Of a stretch of DNA of 64,000 nt, positions 43,345 through 53,169 are shown piece after piece. The notes below the pieces were generated by a model. The model was given only the letters and a program-made list of their open reading frames with translations, did no database searches and was not told where the DNA came from. This DNA is from Opitutaceae bacterium (GTDB taxonomy: Bacteria > Verrucomicrobiota > Verrucomicrobiia > Opitutales > Opitutaceae). Both the position numbers and the translations under genes were made by a program. Location: positions 88,921 to 152,920 of the forward strand of contig JANQKV010000005.1 of the NCBI GenBank assembly GCA_028280945.1, written 5' to 3'. Position 1 is the first letter of the stretch, and each line of letters begins with the position of its first letter.

Positions 43345-44403
43345 TTAATCCTGCGGATCGAGCAGGAAACCCAAAGGCTGATTGTGAACCACCTGGGTGG
43401 CGAGCACCTGGCCCCGATCGTTGACGGCGACGACGTCGGCGAGCGGTTGTGGCGACTCGGACCCTTGCAAATCGGCGAGGAATTGCAGGCCGGTTTCCGC
43501 AGTCCAGAGGCAGGCGGCCCGCTTGGCAGACGTGTTGAGCGCACTGCCTCCGATCACGCCGCGGTTGTTCAGGCATGTCGGGCGGAAGTCCTGTGCCTCG
43601 GTGGTGTTGAGATCTTCGGGTTGCTCGTCGCCCCACAACACGGGACGGCGCAGGCCAAACTCCGTCTCAATGAAGCCAACGACTTGGTCACGCGCGTTCA
43701 GGGCCACTCCGACCGAGGCACATCGGGGCGGAACTTGCAGGGGAACAAATTCGTCGTCCTGCCAAAGCCAGGCCCGGCGCAAAGGAGATCGGGTTGAAAG
43801 CGCGTTCACGTTGAAGAGAATGGTCCTGTTGTCGTTGAGTGCGATGGCGTCGGAGAACCCCCCCTCCGGTGGCACAAAATAGCGAGGCTCGTTCCCGGGG
43901 CACAGCAGAAACGCCCGGGCCACCAGCACGGGATCCGCCGTCAGCAACGTCTTGCCCACAATCTCGCCCTGGCGATTCACATCCTGAGCGTGGCTGGGGT
44001 GATCCGGCCAGAACTGGCGGCCGAATGCACCCAAATGGGAGGCCCAGGCACCAAGGCAATTGGCGGATTGACCTTCGGTGCCGACGACCAAACCAGAATC
44101 GCTGGTCGCAGCAAAAGGGCAGGCCATTTCGGCGGAAGGCAGTGTTTGGTTGCGAAAATGGCGCGGCGGCAGGTAGAGGCCGGTCGCCGTCCAGGCGTCC
44201 CCGGGGAAGCGCACGGGATTTATGATATTGCCCACAACATCCCCCGACTCGGTCAGCCCGGTGGGTCGATAACCATGATCCTTGGGCGGGAAAACCAATT
44301 GCCGTGCGATCAGCGAAGTCGGCTGCGGCGAAGAGGCCCGCGTGGACTCGTCTGAAAACGAACCCACGAATGGGGCTTGGGAATGCAGCATGACCGGGCG
44401 CAT
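43345..44403 (-). CDS. HAF-repeat-like protein, unknown function
   Basis: 352 residues (ATG at 44403; a second at 44391). The sequence repeats a short motif around GDVVGNIIN, GLVVGTEG, GEIVGKTLL, DQVVGFIE, GVIGGSALN, GQVLATQV spaced about 45-60 residues, as in HAF-repeat proteins that form beta propellers. No signal peptide is seen. The role is not known. It lies 86 nt upstream of the sensor kinase on the same strand. Confidence 0.6.
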   Translation of the reverse strand: MRPVMLHSQAPFVGSFSDESTRASSPQPTSLIARQLVFPPKDHGYRPTGLTESGDVVGNIINPVRFPGDAWTATGLYLPPRHFRNQTLPSAEMACPFAATSDSGLVVGTEGQSANCLGAWASHLGAFGRQFWPDHPSHAQDVNRQGEIVGKTLLTADPVLVARAFLLCPGNEPRYFVPPEGGFSDAIALNDNRTILFNVNALSTRSPLRRAWLWQDDEFVPLQVPPRCASVGVALNARDQVVGFIETEFGLRRPVLWGDEQPEDLNTTEAQDFRPTCLNNRGVIGGSALNTSAKRAACLWTAETGLQFLADLQGSESPQPLADVVAVNDRGQVLATQVVHNQPLGFLLDPQD

Positions 44404-44717
44404 CGCAGGAAAACACGGTCAGTTTGGCGATGGCCGCCGATCGCTGCGAAGCGGGATTGATCAGCGGTGGAACTCGCTTGACCAACGGTGTCGGCGACAA
44501 AAGAGCACGGTCACCCGGTGCGCCGTCATTCGGCACGATGCCATGGTCCAGTTCTGAATATTCATATAATGCTGGGATTTAATGAGTTAATCCTGCTGGA
44601 GGAGCGATTTTGGGCTGGTGTGAATGGGCGGTATCAAGATGATGGAAGCCTCGAACCGGTCGCTCTTGAGTGGCTGCCTCAGCGCCAAGATTGATCGACA
44701 CTTTTGGAAGTCTTCCC
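44404..44717. promoter_or_regulatory. Divergent region with TATAAT-like box
   Basis: Between the HAF gene (-) and transglutaminase gene (+). A TATAAT at 44565-44570 in an AT-rich patch (ATATTCATATAATGC) could be the -10 box for the plus-strand gene; no good -35 is visible 17 nt upstream. No other gene seen. Confidence 0.35.
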
Positions 44718-46082
44718 ATGGCCCGCTTAAATCGTTTTCGGCTCCTGCTGGGGACCGGTCTGCTCTTTGTCGGACTCGGGTTCACCAACGTCTGGTATTT
44801 CGTCAATCGCGACTGGGAGGCGTCGTTTTATCCCACCTCCTACGCCACCCTGCACTACGTGTCGAATGTGCCTAAAATCGATTCCTGGACTGCAGTCAGC
44901 GACCATGAGTTGCAGCTTCAGGTCGGGTGGAATCAGGTCGCGCAAGGATGGTCACTTTCGATCGATAGTGGTGATCCTCAAGTTCTCACCGGGCACAACC
45001 CGGTGATACCGCTGGTGCCGGTAGACAAGGTTTACCACGATTACCAACTCACCCCCCTGCCGGCGGGGAGTGGTCTGCCGATCACGGTTAAAATCCGGTC
45101 GCTGCCCAAGGACATGTATGTCGAAGGCGGACTCACGTCGCACAAATACGACATGGTCTACACGATCAAATCGGATCGGCCGGTGGGGGATTTCGAGCAG
45201 ATGTCCGTCCAGGACTGGGTGGACGACTACAGCTATGTGGGACGGGAAGCGTTGGCGGAAGTGGATCGACAAATTCGGGAGGATGCGGGCGTGGCCGCCG
45301 ATGATCCCACGTTCGTTAAGATGGAAAAACTGACCGCCTATTTGCGGACTCGATTGCCCCGGGAAAGCCGAGGGGTTCCGCGGGATGACATGCGCTGGAT
45401 GGACCCTTGTCGGCTGTTCAACGAAATGGCGGATGGTGGCGACCAGGGTTGGTGTGTCCAGTTTGGCCAGATCTTCGCCTTCTATGCGAATCGAGCCGGC
45501 GTCCCCACGCGGGTGGTGTCCGGAGCCCGGTCACAAGACAGCCACCTCGTGCTCTACACGGGCCACACCTGGACCGAGTCCTACATCGAAGAGCAGGGAC
45601 GATGGGCTTATGTCGATCTCACCCATGCCCTGATTTACGTGACCGATAAAAACGGGAGCGTGCTCAACTCCGTGGAGTTGTTAAACCTCGCCCAGCATGA
45701 GGCATTCGATGGGGTGCAAAGCCGGATTTACAAGGACTGGCAGTGGGCGGAATTGGAGGAATCGGTGCCGCCCGGTGGTTTCGCCACGGTCCCCTTTGCC
45801 CTTTGCGCGCGGGTGGTGCGGCAGGAATTTACAGCCCAGTCCATTTTCAAGTATCGCCAGCCGCCCAACGTGGAGGACGTTCGGCGGGTGGGGTTGATGT
45901 TCAAGGATGCCGCCTTTGCCTGGGGAAACATCGAACGGTATTTGTTTAAACCGCCCTTGGCCTACTCGCGCTATCCCACGGAAGGTGCGAATACCTATTT
46001 TTGGCGTCGGACGCTGTTTTTTGGTCTCGTGGCCAGTGGGCTGCTCTTGCTGGGGGTGGGGTTTTGGAGGCGACGAAGTTGA
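44718..46082 (+). CDS. Transglutaminase-like membrane protein
   Basis: 454 residues from the ATG at 44718. N-terminal TM (FRLLLGTGLLFVGLGFTNVWYFV), a beta-rich segment (60-150), then a transglutaminase core with Cys246 (QGWCVQFGQIFAFY), His283 (TGHTWTESYI) and Asp300 (WAYVDLTHAL), and a C-terminal TM (LFFGLVASGLLLLGVGFW). All three catalytic residues are present. It probably cross-links or cleaves a periplasmic substrate. It is 120 nt upstream of the topoisomerase gene. Confidence 0.75.
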   Translation: MARLNRFRLLLGTGLLFVGLGFTNVWYFVNRDWEASFYPTSYATLHYVSNVPKIDSWTAVSDHELQLQVGWNQVAQGWSLSIDSGDPQVLTGHNPVIPLVPVDKVYHDYQLTPLPAGSGLPITVKIRSLPKDMYVEGGLTSHKYDMVYTIKSDRPVGDFEQMSVQDWVDDYSYVGREALAEVDRQIREDAGVAADDPTFVKMEKLTAYLRTRLPRESRGVPRDDMRWMDPCRLFNEMADGGDQGWCVQFGQIFAFYANRAGVPTRVVSGARSQDSHLVLYTGHTWTESYIEEQGRWAYVDLTHALIYVTDKNGSVLNSVELLNLAQHEAFDGVQSRIYKDWQWAELEESVPPGGFATVPFALCARVVRQEFTAQSIFKYRQPPNVEDVRRVGLMFKDAAFAWGNIERYLFKPPLAYSRYPTEGANTYFWRRTLFFGLVASGLLLLGVGFWRRRS

Positions 46083-46202
46083 TGCCTCGAGCGCGGCAGG
46101 GCGAGTGAAGGCAGGATTCGTGATCACCGGGCTTGCACCGGCTCCAGCTGCGGCTTCAGCATCGGCCTTTGACCCAATTTCCCGACCCTTTTCCCACCGC
46201 GA

Positions 46203-48320
46203 ATGGCACGACGCAAAAAGCCCCAGGACGACCAAGAAGAACTCTTATTTGACGGCACCGAATCCTCCCCAGAATCCGCACCAACCGTTCGTTCCACGAA
46301 CGAGTCCGATGCGGAAGGAACCGACTCGAATGGCGAGATAGCTGATGCCGATTCCCTGGAAGCTCCGCTCGAGGGCGCTTACAAAAACTGGTTCCTCGAC
46401 TATGCCAGCTACGTCATCCTCGACCGGGCGGTGCCGCACCTCGACGACGGCCTGAAACCCGTCCAGCGGCGCATCCTGCACACGCTCAACAGCAAGGATG
46501 ATGGTCGCTTCCACAAAGTGGCCAACATCGTCGGGGCCACCATGGCGTTTCACCCCCACGGGGATGCCTCGATCGCGGCGGCGTTGGTGGGCATCGCCCA
46601 ACGCGGTTATCTGATCGAGCCCCAGGGAAATTTTGGCAATACCCTGACCGGCGACGGCCCGGCGGCGTCGCGTTACATCGAGGCGCGCCTTACCCCCTTT
46701 GCGCGCGACGTGCTGTTCAACCCCAAGACCACCGAGTGGCAGGCGAGTTATGACGGGCGGGCCAGGGAGCCAGTCACGTTGCCGGCCAAGTTTCCCGTCG
46801 TGCTGCTCGAAGGAGCCGAGGGCATCGCGGTGGGCCTCTCGACCAAGATCCTGCCGCACAACTTCAACGACCTGTGCCGCGCCTCGATCAATTACCTGCA
46901 GGGAAAAACGTTTCGGATTCGGCCCGATTTCCCCACGGGCGGCACGGCTGATTTCTCGGACTACAACGACGGCAAACGCGGCGGCAAAGTAAAGGTGCGC
47001 GCCACCATCAAACCGGGGGCGACCAAGTATGTGCTGGTGATTTCCGAACTCGCCTACGGCACCAACACCACCTCGCTGATCGACTCGATCCTTGCGGCCA
47101 ACACCAAGGGCAAAATCAAGATCAAGCACGTCGATGACAACACCGCCGACAAGGTCGAGATTCTCGTGCACCTGCCGCAGGGAGCCGAGCCCAGGAAGGT
47201 CATCCAGCAGCTCTACGCCTTCACCAACTGCCAGGTCTCCATCTCACCCTCGGCCTGTGTGATCGAGACCGTCGAAGGGCGGGACCGGCCGACGTTCATG
47301 GGGGTGTCCGACATCCTCAAGCGATCGACCGACAAGACCGTGGCGCTGCTCAAGCGGGAGCTCGAAATCAAGCTCGGCGAACTCGAGCAGCAGTGGCACT
47401 GGGACTCACTGGAGCGAATTTTCATCGAGGAGCGCGTCTACCGCCGGATCGAAAAATCCAAGACGTGGGAAAGCGTGCTGGAAGAAATCCGCGTGGGACT
47501 GGAGCCCTTCCTCGACCGCCTGAAACGTGAGGTGACCAAGGACGACATTGTGCGCCTGACCGAGATTCGGATCAAACGGATCTCCGCTTACAATCGCTTC
47601 AAGGCGGACGAGAAGATCAAAGGCATCGAGGCCGACATCAAACAGGTGAAACACGACCTGAAACACCTCACCGACTACGCCATCGCGTGGTTCGAGATGC
47701 TGCAGGAGAAATACGGCAAGGGACGCCGGCGGAGAACGTCGTTTGACGAGATCGAACAGATCAATGTCGCCAAAGTGGTCGCTACCAACCAACGCCTCTA
47801 CGTTGACCGCGAGGGCGGTTTCATTGGCCGCAACTGGCGCCAGCACGAGTTCGTCACCGAAGTCAGCGAGCTCGACAACATTCTCTGCATCATGGGCGAC
47901 GGCACGCTCAAGGTTTCCAAGATCGCGGACAAGGTGTTCATGGGCCGCAACATCCTGCACGTGACCGTGCACAAGAAGGATGGTCCGCCGGAGTTCTACA
48001 CGCTGTTGTATCAGGACAAGAAGTCGGGCAAGTGCTTCGCCAAACGGTTCACGGTGGGCGGCGTCACTCGCGACAAGCTCTACTCATTGGTCGCGACCGA
48101 AGGTTCCAAAGTGGTCTATTTCGACGCCACCAAGAACGAGGAAGCGATGCCGGACAAGTTGCGCATCCAGCTGAGTGGTCGGTGCAAGGCGCGAATCAAG
48201 GACTTCGAAATTGATATCTCCGATATGAACATCGGCACCCGCGGTGCCAAGGGTGTGACGATCACGAAGTATCCCGTCCGCAAAGTGACCAAGGTCCTGG
48301 GGGTCGGCGAGGAGGAGTAG
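46203..48320 (+). CDS. parC: DNA gyrase/topoisomerase IV subunit A (ParC-like)
   Basis: 705 residues. After a low-complexity acidic N-terminus (1-50) the DNA breakage-reunion domain starts (YASYVILDRAVPHLDDGLKPVQRRILHTL), with catalytic Tyr158 in GPAASRYIEARLTPF and the FHPHGDASI loop at 116-123. A coiled-coil part (EIKLGELEQQWHWDSLE) and a C-terminal region (VATNQRLYVDREGG, KLYSLVATEGSKVVYFDATKNE) follow, without the full gyrase pinwheel length. The GKIKIKHVDDNTADKVEILVHL stretch is like the ParC subunits of bacteroidetes. No parE is adjacent. Acts on DNA supercoiling or decatenation. Confidence 0.8.
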   Translation: MARRKKPQDDQEELLFDGTESSPESAPTVRSTNESDAEGTDSNGEIADADSLEAPLEGAYKNWFLDYASYVILDRAVPHLDDGLKPVQRRILHTLNSKDDGRFHKVANIVGATMAFHPHGDASIAAALVGIAQRGYLIEPQGNFGNTLTGDGPAASRYIEARLTPFARDVLFNPKTTEWQASYDGRAREPVTLPAKFPVVLLEGAEGIAVGLSTKILPHNFNDLCRASINYLQGKTFRIRPDFPTGGTADFSDYNDGKRGGKVKVRATIKPGATKYVLVISELAYGTNTTSLIDSILAANTKGKIKIKHVDDNTADKVEILVHLPQGAEPRKVIQQLYAFTNCQVSISPSACVIETVEGRDRPTFMGVSDILKRSTDKTVALLKRELEIKLGELEQQWHWDSLERIFIEERVYRRIEKSKTWESVLEEIRVGLEPFLDRLKREVTKDDIVRLTEIRIKRISAYNRFKADEKIKGIEADIKQVKHDLKHLTDYAIAWFEMLQEKYGKGRRRRTSFDEIEQINVAKVVATNQRLYVDREGGFIGRNWRQHEFVTEVSELDNILCIMGDGTLKVSKIADKVFMGRNILHVTVHKKDGPPEFYTLLYQDKKSGKCFAKRFTVGGVTRDKLYSLVATEGSKVVYFDATKNEEAMPDKLRIQLSGRCKARIKDFEIDISDMNIGTRGAKGVTITKYPVRKVTKVLGVGEEE

Positions 48321-48796
48321 GCGGATTTTGGGATAGGGTTTTCGATTAGCCGTCAGCCTGCCGTCTTTGACGCAGAGGCCACAGAGACTACTGGGTTTAC
48401 AGACTACTACTGTATGAGGTGACGCTCGCGGCCTGCCGCAGGATGGTATTTTTCAACCGCAGATTGGCGCAGGTTTCCACAGATGGTTGAACGTGCCGAG
48501 GAGCCCTTTTGGTTTACGCCGCGTGGGCTTGTCCGTCCGCGGTGGGACAAGAAGGGAGTTCGGAGCCCACGGAAGTGGCATGGCGATTGACTCCCCTTGT
48601 ATGCTCCGGGTCCCAACCGGCCTTCTTCGTTTGGTTGCGGGTATAGCCGGCGGCGAAGCGCCGGTTGTCTGCCGGGCCGGAAGGTTGAGAGCCTGCCGGC
48701 CGGTGGTTTCGATCCAGCTTACAGGCCAGGCGCAAAGGCTCGTTTTGGCTTTCCCGATTGGCGGGCACCTGCATCGATCGTCGCGGTATTACTGCG
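48321..48796. repeat. Intergenic region with dispersed purine repeats
   Basis: Contains GACGCAGAGGCCACAGAGAC (48369-48388), CAACCGCAGATTGGCGCAGG (48458-48477), and G+C-rich inverted segments. These resemble the 'aaccgcagatt' and 'acgcagagg' type repeats found between genes of many environmental bacteria. No gene is visible. Confidence 0.45.
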
Positions 48797-49453
48797 ATGA
48801 AAGTAAAGATCTGCGGAATCAGAAGGGTGGAGGATGCGCGACTGGCCGCGTTGGCCGGGGCGGACGCCGTTGGACTGCTGGTCGGACAGGAGCACACCAG
48901 CAATGATTTCATTTCGCCCGCTCTGGCTCGGTCCATTGCCGGGGCTTTGCCTCCTTTCACCACCGCCGTGCTGGTGACGCACCGCGAGGACCCGGAGGAG
49001 GTGGGGCGGCTCGTGCAGGACACCGGTGTCGGGGCCGTGCAGATTCACAGTGAGATGTCTCCCGCCGGGGTCGGGCGGGTGCGGAACCAATTCCCCTACC
49101 TGCAGATCCTGAAGTCGTTTCACGTCGTCAACGAGGACTCCCTGACCTACGGGCGACCCTATGAAGGAATCGTCGATGGTTTTGTGCTGGATTCCGTTAA
49201 TGCTGCAACCGGACAGGTTGGTGGCACGGGTTTGGTGCACGATTGGGCGCTGAGTGCATGGATCGTTGAGCAATATGAAAAGCCTGTGGTGCTGGCAGGG
49301 GGGCTTCATCCTGGAAACGTCGATGAGGCAGTGAACCGGGTGAATCCCTATGGGGTGGACGTGAACTCCGGAACCAAGGGCGACGGCGGGTTCAAGGATC
49401 CTGTGAAAATCAGGCAGTTTGTAACGAACGCCAAAATGGCCCTTTGCTCATAA
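48797..49453 (+). CDS. trpF: Phosphoribosylanthranilate isomerase (TrpF-like)
   Basis: 218 residues from the ATG at 48797 (MKVKICGIRRVEDARLAALAGADAVGLL). The start matches the KICG motif of TrpF, with VGAVQIHSEMSP, GFVLDSVNAATGQVGGTGLVHDW, VVLAGGLHPGNVDEAV and YGVDVNSGTKGDGGFKDPVKI, which include the phosphate-binding glycines and catalytic region. The catalytic Cys of KICG is present. It is isolated from other trp genes. A 7-bp hairpin (CCTTTGC/GCAAAGG) overlaps the stop codon. Confidence 0.75.
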   Translation: MKVKICGIRRVEDARLAALAGADAVGLLVGQEHTSNDFISPALARSIAGALPPFTTAVLVTHREDPEEVGRLVQDTGVGAVQIHSEMSPAGVGRVRNQFPYLQILKSFHVVNEDSLTYGRPYEGIVDGFVLDSVNAATGQVGGTGLVHDWALSAWIVEQYEKPVVLAGGLHPGNVDEAVNRVNPYGVDVNSGTKGDGGFKDPVKIRQFVTNAKMALCS

Positions 49454-49789
49454 GGCAAAGGCACCCTTTACCCTCATCGCTGGCGAATGGCATTCAACAG
49501 CTGTCCAACTGCTCTCCTAGAATAGAGTCATCAACGAGCGCCACGGGGTTGGATTGCAGACTCTTTGCTCGGTTTCTGTCTAAATATTAGTAGGGCTATG
49601 AATCTGATTCGTTGATATTAGAATTTAAGATGTTTTTCAACAAACTGCCCGGTTATATTTCTTAATCAATTCATAATGATTTCGTGGAAAAGAAGTAATA
49701 CAAGAGGTTTGCACAGGTCGCCGTTGTCGCGACCGAGCGACAGTCCGATGACTGAAAGATAAAGCGCAAAGCGTTCGTTCTACAGCTTG
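49454..49789. other. AT-rich gap upstream of hybrid kinase
   Basis: Contains A/T-rich patches with several possible -10 boxes at 49590-49680 and an inverted segment around the GTCGCGACCGAGCGAC sequence (49725-49742). No gene found. Confidence 0.3.
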
Positions 49790-52069
49790 ATGCCTGAGTT
49801 GAGTTCCAACCTCGAAGTTGATCGCTACCGGATGGCCCTTCAGGGGCAAAAGGGAGGGCTTTGGGATTTGGACCTTAACGGTTCACGGTTTTATGTTTCG
49901 CCGGAGTTTTGGCGGTGGGTTGGGATCAAGGAAGGAAACCGTCCCGTGAGTCTTACGGGGCTGTTGGGTATCATCGATGAAGCCGACCGGGGGAAATTTA
50001 CGGAGCTTTTCAACACACCGTTCAACGGTCCGCATCGACCTTACGAGTGTGAGTTCCGGGTTTTAACCGGAGGCGACGCACCCGTATGGTGCTCATCCGC
50101 CGGGCTCATCATCTATGATGCGGAGGCGTCACCCAACCGACTGGTCGGGCTCACCCGGGACATTTCTGCCCGGAAAAAAATGGAGCGAGATCTGGAAGGG
50201 AGCGAAGAACTGTTGAGGGAGTCCCAACGATTGGCCCGGGTAGGGGGCTGGTCCTTGGATTTCAAGACCGAGAAGGTGATTTGGTCGGAGCAAGTCTTCG
50301 AGATGTTCGGTCTGCCCCGGGCGGATGAGGCGCCGTCGCTGAGCGAACAGCATCGGCTTTTCAGTCCCAAAAGCTGGTCGGCGCTAAACGAATGCATCGA
50401 AAAATCCCGAGTGACCAAGGAGGCCTACGAGATGGAGCTCAAGGTGGAGCGAAATGATGGATCGGAAGGCTGGATATTAAGTCACGGGGAGCCGGTGCAG
50501 GACCACAAGGGGGAGATCATCGGCCTGCATGGAGTGGCGCGGGACATCACGAAGGAGAAGTTGTTTCGGGAACAATTGGCTGAACAGGCGGCCTTGATCG
50601 ACCAGGCGCCGGTGGCGTTTGTCTTGCAGGATTTGGAGCATCAAATCGTTTTCTGGAGCAAGGGGGCGGAGAGGATCTTCGGCTTGGAGGTGACTGATGC
50701 CGTGGGCAGGAACTGGCTCGATCTGGCTGGCTTGGCTCCCGCTCTTCGAACTGACGCGAGTGAACAGTTGGCCCAGACCGGTGCTTGGCAGGTGCTCATT
50801 GAAACGAAGAACAAAGCGGGTGAAGACATCGCGATCGAAAGCCGCTGGACTCTTTTGCGTGATGACGAGGGTGAACCGAAGTCGATCCTGACGATCGGGT
50901 CGGATGTTTCGGAGACCAAGGAAGTCGAGGCTCAGTTGATGCGGGCACAGCGCATGGAAAGCATTGGGATGCTGGCGGGAGGAATTGCCCATGATCTGAA
51001 CAACGTGTTGGCACCGATCCTCATGGGCATGACGGTTTTGCGCCGCAAGCTGGCGGACGATCCGAGGGGCCTCTCGATCATCGAAAGCATCGAAAAAAGC
51101 GCCAACCGGGGAGCCGCCTTAGTGAAACAGGTGCTGTCCTTCGCCCGCGAGGTCGAACCCTCGGATTCTGTCGTCCAGATCAAGCATTTGATCCACGACA
51201 TCGAATCGGTGACGGAGAACACGTTTCCCAAAAACATCGAGTTCGAGTTCGATATCGAAGCCAAACCCTGGCCGGTGACCGGTGATGCCACCCACCTGCA
51301 TCAGGTGTTGTTGAATCTTTGTGTGAATGCCCGGGATGCCATGCCCGAAGGAGGGACCTTGACCGTCAAAGCGCGAAACCAACACATCGACCGGCAGTTT
51401 GCGGCCATGGATGATGCGGTCGAACCCGGACACTATGTTTGCCTGGAGGTTTCCGACTCGGGAATGGGCATGACACCCGAGGTGCAGGCCCAGATCTTTG
51501 ACCCCTTTTTCACCACCAAGGAAGAGGGGAAAGGCACCGGCATCGGCCTGTCCACGGTCAAGTCCATCGTCGAGAACCTCGCCGGAGCCCTCACCGTGGA
51601 GAGCAAGCCCGGACGGGGGTCGACTTTCCGGGTGTTTTTCCCGGCCCAGGTTCAGGCTTCAAGCAAATCGGCGGCGGATAGCGCGCCGATCAAAACCGGG
51701 AATGGCGAACTCATCCTTCTGGTGGAGGACGAGGCTTCCGTTCTGAACATCACCCGGCAGACGCTGGAGGCATTTGGTTATCGAGTGCTCACGGCCAAGG
51801 ATGGAGCCCAGGCCATCGGGCATTACGTGAAAAACCGCGATGAAATTGCGCTTGTTTTGACGGATTCCATCATGCCCGTCATGGGCGGCTTTGCCTTGAT
51901 CTCGGCCATTCACGAAATCGACCCGGAGGCAAAAGTGATGGTGACCAGCGGGAATTCCTCCGACGAAAGTGATACGCGGCAGGCGGCTGAGAGCGGGAGC
52001 GGTTTCCTGCCCAAACCTTATTCTGCCGAACAGTTGTTGGAAAAGGTCAGCTCCATCCTGGAGGCATAG
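49790..52069 (+). CDS. Hybrid sensor histidine kinase with PAS domains
   Basis: 759 residues from the ATG at 49790. Three PAS/PAC-like domains at about 10-130, 140-255 and 265-375 (e.g. VGLTRDISARKKMERDLEGS, IIGLHGVARDITKEKLF, ILTIGSDVSETKEVEAQL). HisKA: GMLAGGIAHDLNNVLAPI with His401. HATPase: VLLNLCVNARDAMPEGG, GTGIGLSTVKSIVENLAG. C-terminal receiver: LILLVEDEASVLNITRQTLE, Asp692 (LTDSIMPVMGG), KVMVTSGNS, LPKPYSAEQLL. No TM segment, so cytosolic. Upstream and downstream genes are unrelated. Confidence 0.88.
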   Translation: MPELSSNLEVDRYRMALQGQKGGLWDLDLNGSRFYVSPEFWRWVGIKEGNRPVSLTGLLGIIDEADRGKFTELFNTPFNGPHRPYECEFRVLTGGDAPVWCSSAGLIIYDAEASPNRLVGLTRDISARKKMERDLEGSEELLRESQRLARVGGWSLDFKTEKVIWSEQVFEMFGLPRADEAPSLSEQHRLFSPKSWSALNECIEKSRVTKEAYEMELKVERNDGSEGWILSHGEPVQDHKGEIIGLHGVARDITKEKLFREQLAEQAALIDQAPVAFVLQDLEHQIVFWSKGAERIFGLEVTDAVGRNWLDLAGLAPALRTDASEQLAQTGAWQVLIETKNKAGEDIAIESRWTLLRDDEGEPKSILTIGSDVSETKEVEAQLMRAQRMESIGMLAGGIAHDLNNVLAPILMGMTVLRRKLADDPRGLSIIESIEKSANRGAALVKQVLSFAREVEPSDSVVQIKHLIHDIESVTENTFPKNIEFEFDIEAKPWPVTGDATHLHQVLLNLCVNARDAMPEGGTLTVKARNQHIDRQFAAMDDAVEPGHYVCLEVSDSGMGMTPEVQAQIFDPFFTTKEEGKGTGIGLSTVKSIVENLAGALTVESKPGRGSTFRVFFPAQVQASSKSAADSAPIKTGNGELILLVEDEASVLNITRQTLEAFGYRVLTAKDGAQAIGHYVKNRDEIALVLTDSIMPVMGGFALISAIHEIDPEAKVMVTSGNSSDESDTRQAAESGSGFLPKPYSAEQLLEKVSSILEA

Positions 52070-52124
52070 CTGCCGCGCAACCTTCGCTTGGAAGGCGCCA
52101 GACAGAATGCCGATCAGCCATGGT

Positions 52125-52565
52125 TCAGCCGCGTGGCGTGGCGCCGGCCCAACCCGCGGCGTAGGCTGCAAAGACCTTTCGAATTTCGTCACGGACGCGC
52201 CGGAAGACCACCATCTGTGCTGCTTCGTCGCCGGGAGCATGGGCGGGGTCGTCGAAGCCCCAGTGGTGGCGCGCCACCTGGCCCGGATACATCGGACAGG
52301 CTTGATCGGCATTGCCGCAAACGGTGATCACGGTGTGCACATCGCGCTCGAGAAAGTCATTCATGTGCTTTGAGGCATGGCTCGAGATATCGATGCCGAT
52401 TTCCGCCATGGCCTTGATGGCAAGGGGGTGAACATAGCCGGCGGGGTTGGAGCCCGCGCTTTGCACGTCGAGCAAGTCGCCCGCGGTTTCCCTGAGGATT
52501 CCTTCGGCCATGTGGCTGCGGCACGAGTTTCCGGTGCAGAGAATCAATACGATGGGCTTGGACAT
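52125..52565 (-). CDS. arsC: Arsenate reductase, low-molecular-weight phosphatase-like (ArsC)
   Basis: 146 residues from the ATG at 52565 ([17 protein letters not shown]). P-loop Cys10-TGNSC15-RS, with partner cysteines near [13 protein letters not shown] as in the thioredoxin-coupled ArsC group. [28 protein letters not shown] matches the C-terminal part. Reduces arsenate to arsenite for export; no arsB or arsR nearby. Downstream of the GNAT gene on the same strand (66 nt). Confidence 0.8.
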   Translation of the reverse strand: MSKPIVLILCTGNSCRSHMAEGILRETAGDLLDVQSAGSNPAGYVHPLAIKAMAEIGIDISSHASKHMNDFLERDVHTVITVCGNADQACPMYPGQVARHHWGFDDPAHAPGDEAAQMVVFRRVRDEIRKVFAAYAAGWAGATPRG

Positions 52566-52631
52566 GCCTTCATTCAGGCGAGACGATCTCCGGTGGATCA
52601 AGGGTGTTCCCGTGACGATTGGGTGGCGTAC

Positions 52632-53081
52632 TCAAGGACGCAGTGTCTTCTTCATCACGGCGGAGGAGTCCGGGCAAAGCCCCCGGAACTCGGCGGTCTC
52701 CCGCATCGCCGCCGGGGCTTCGTCCCGAGCAAACGTCACGTAGCCGTGCTTCTGGAAAAACGTTTCCGCGGTGTTGGTGATCAGGCCAAGCTCCCGCAGC
52801 CCCAGGTCCCGGGCCAGGCTCTCGACCGCACGGAGCAGTTCCAGGCCGATGCCACTCTTGCGGTGGTCGTGATGGACGGCGGCCGACCGGAGCAGGCCCC
52901 AGTCGCCGTTCACGTCGATACCCATCACCCCGATGGGTTCCCCGTTGACGGCAATCGCAACAATGAAGTTCTGCCACCAGGTGCCGGTGAGGTCCTCCGT
53001 GGGCAATTCGGCTGCGTCCAGCAGGGTAAGGATGTCGTTGGCATCCTCGGGCAGGGCAGGGCGCAGCGTGTAGGTGGTCAT
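52632..53081 (-). CDS. GNAT N-acetyltransferase (ArsN2-like)
   Basis: 149 residues. MTTYTLRPALPEDANDILTLLDAAELPTEDL, followed by FIVAIAVNGEPIGVMGIDVNGDWGLLRSAAVHHDHRKSGIGLELLRAVESLARDLGLRELGLITNTAETFFQKHGYV. The DHRKSGIG acetyl-CoA loop and TNTAETFFQKHGY are as in ArsN2 acetyltransferases linked with arsenic genes. Neighbouring ArsC supports a role in arsenic resistance. Confidence 0.75.
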   Translation of the reverse strand: MTTYTLRPALPEDANDILTLLDAAELPTEDLTGTWWQNFIVAIAVNGEPIGVMGIDVNGDWGLLRSAAVHHDHRKSGIGLELLRAVESLARDLGLRELGLITNTAETFFQKHGYVTFARDEAPAAMRETAEFRGLCPDSSAVMKKTLRP

Positions 53082-53169
53082 TCTTGTGAAGGTTCTAACG
53101 GATGAAATCGTAACGCTTCAAGCGCCGCGGGCGATTGACCCCCGCGATTACTCGACGTTGGTTGCTGCC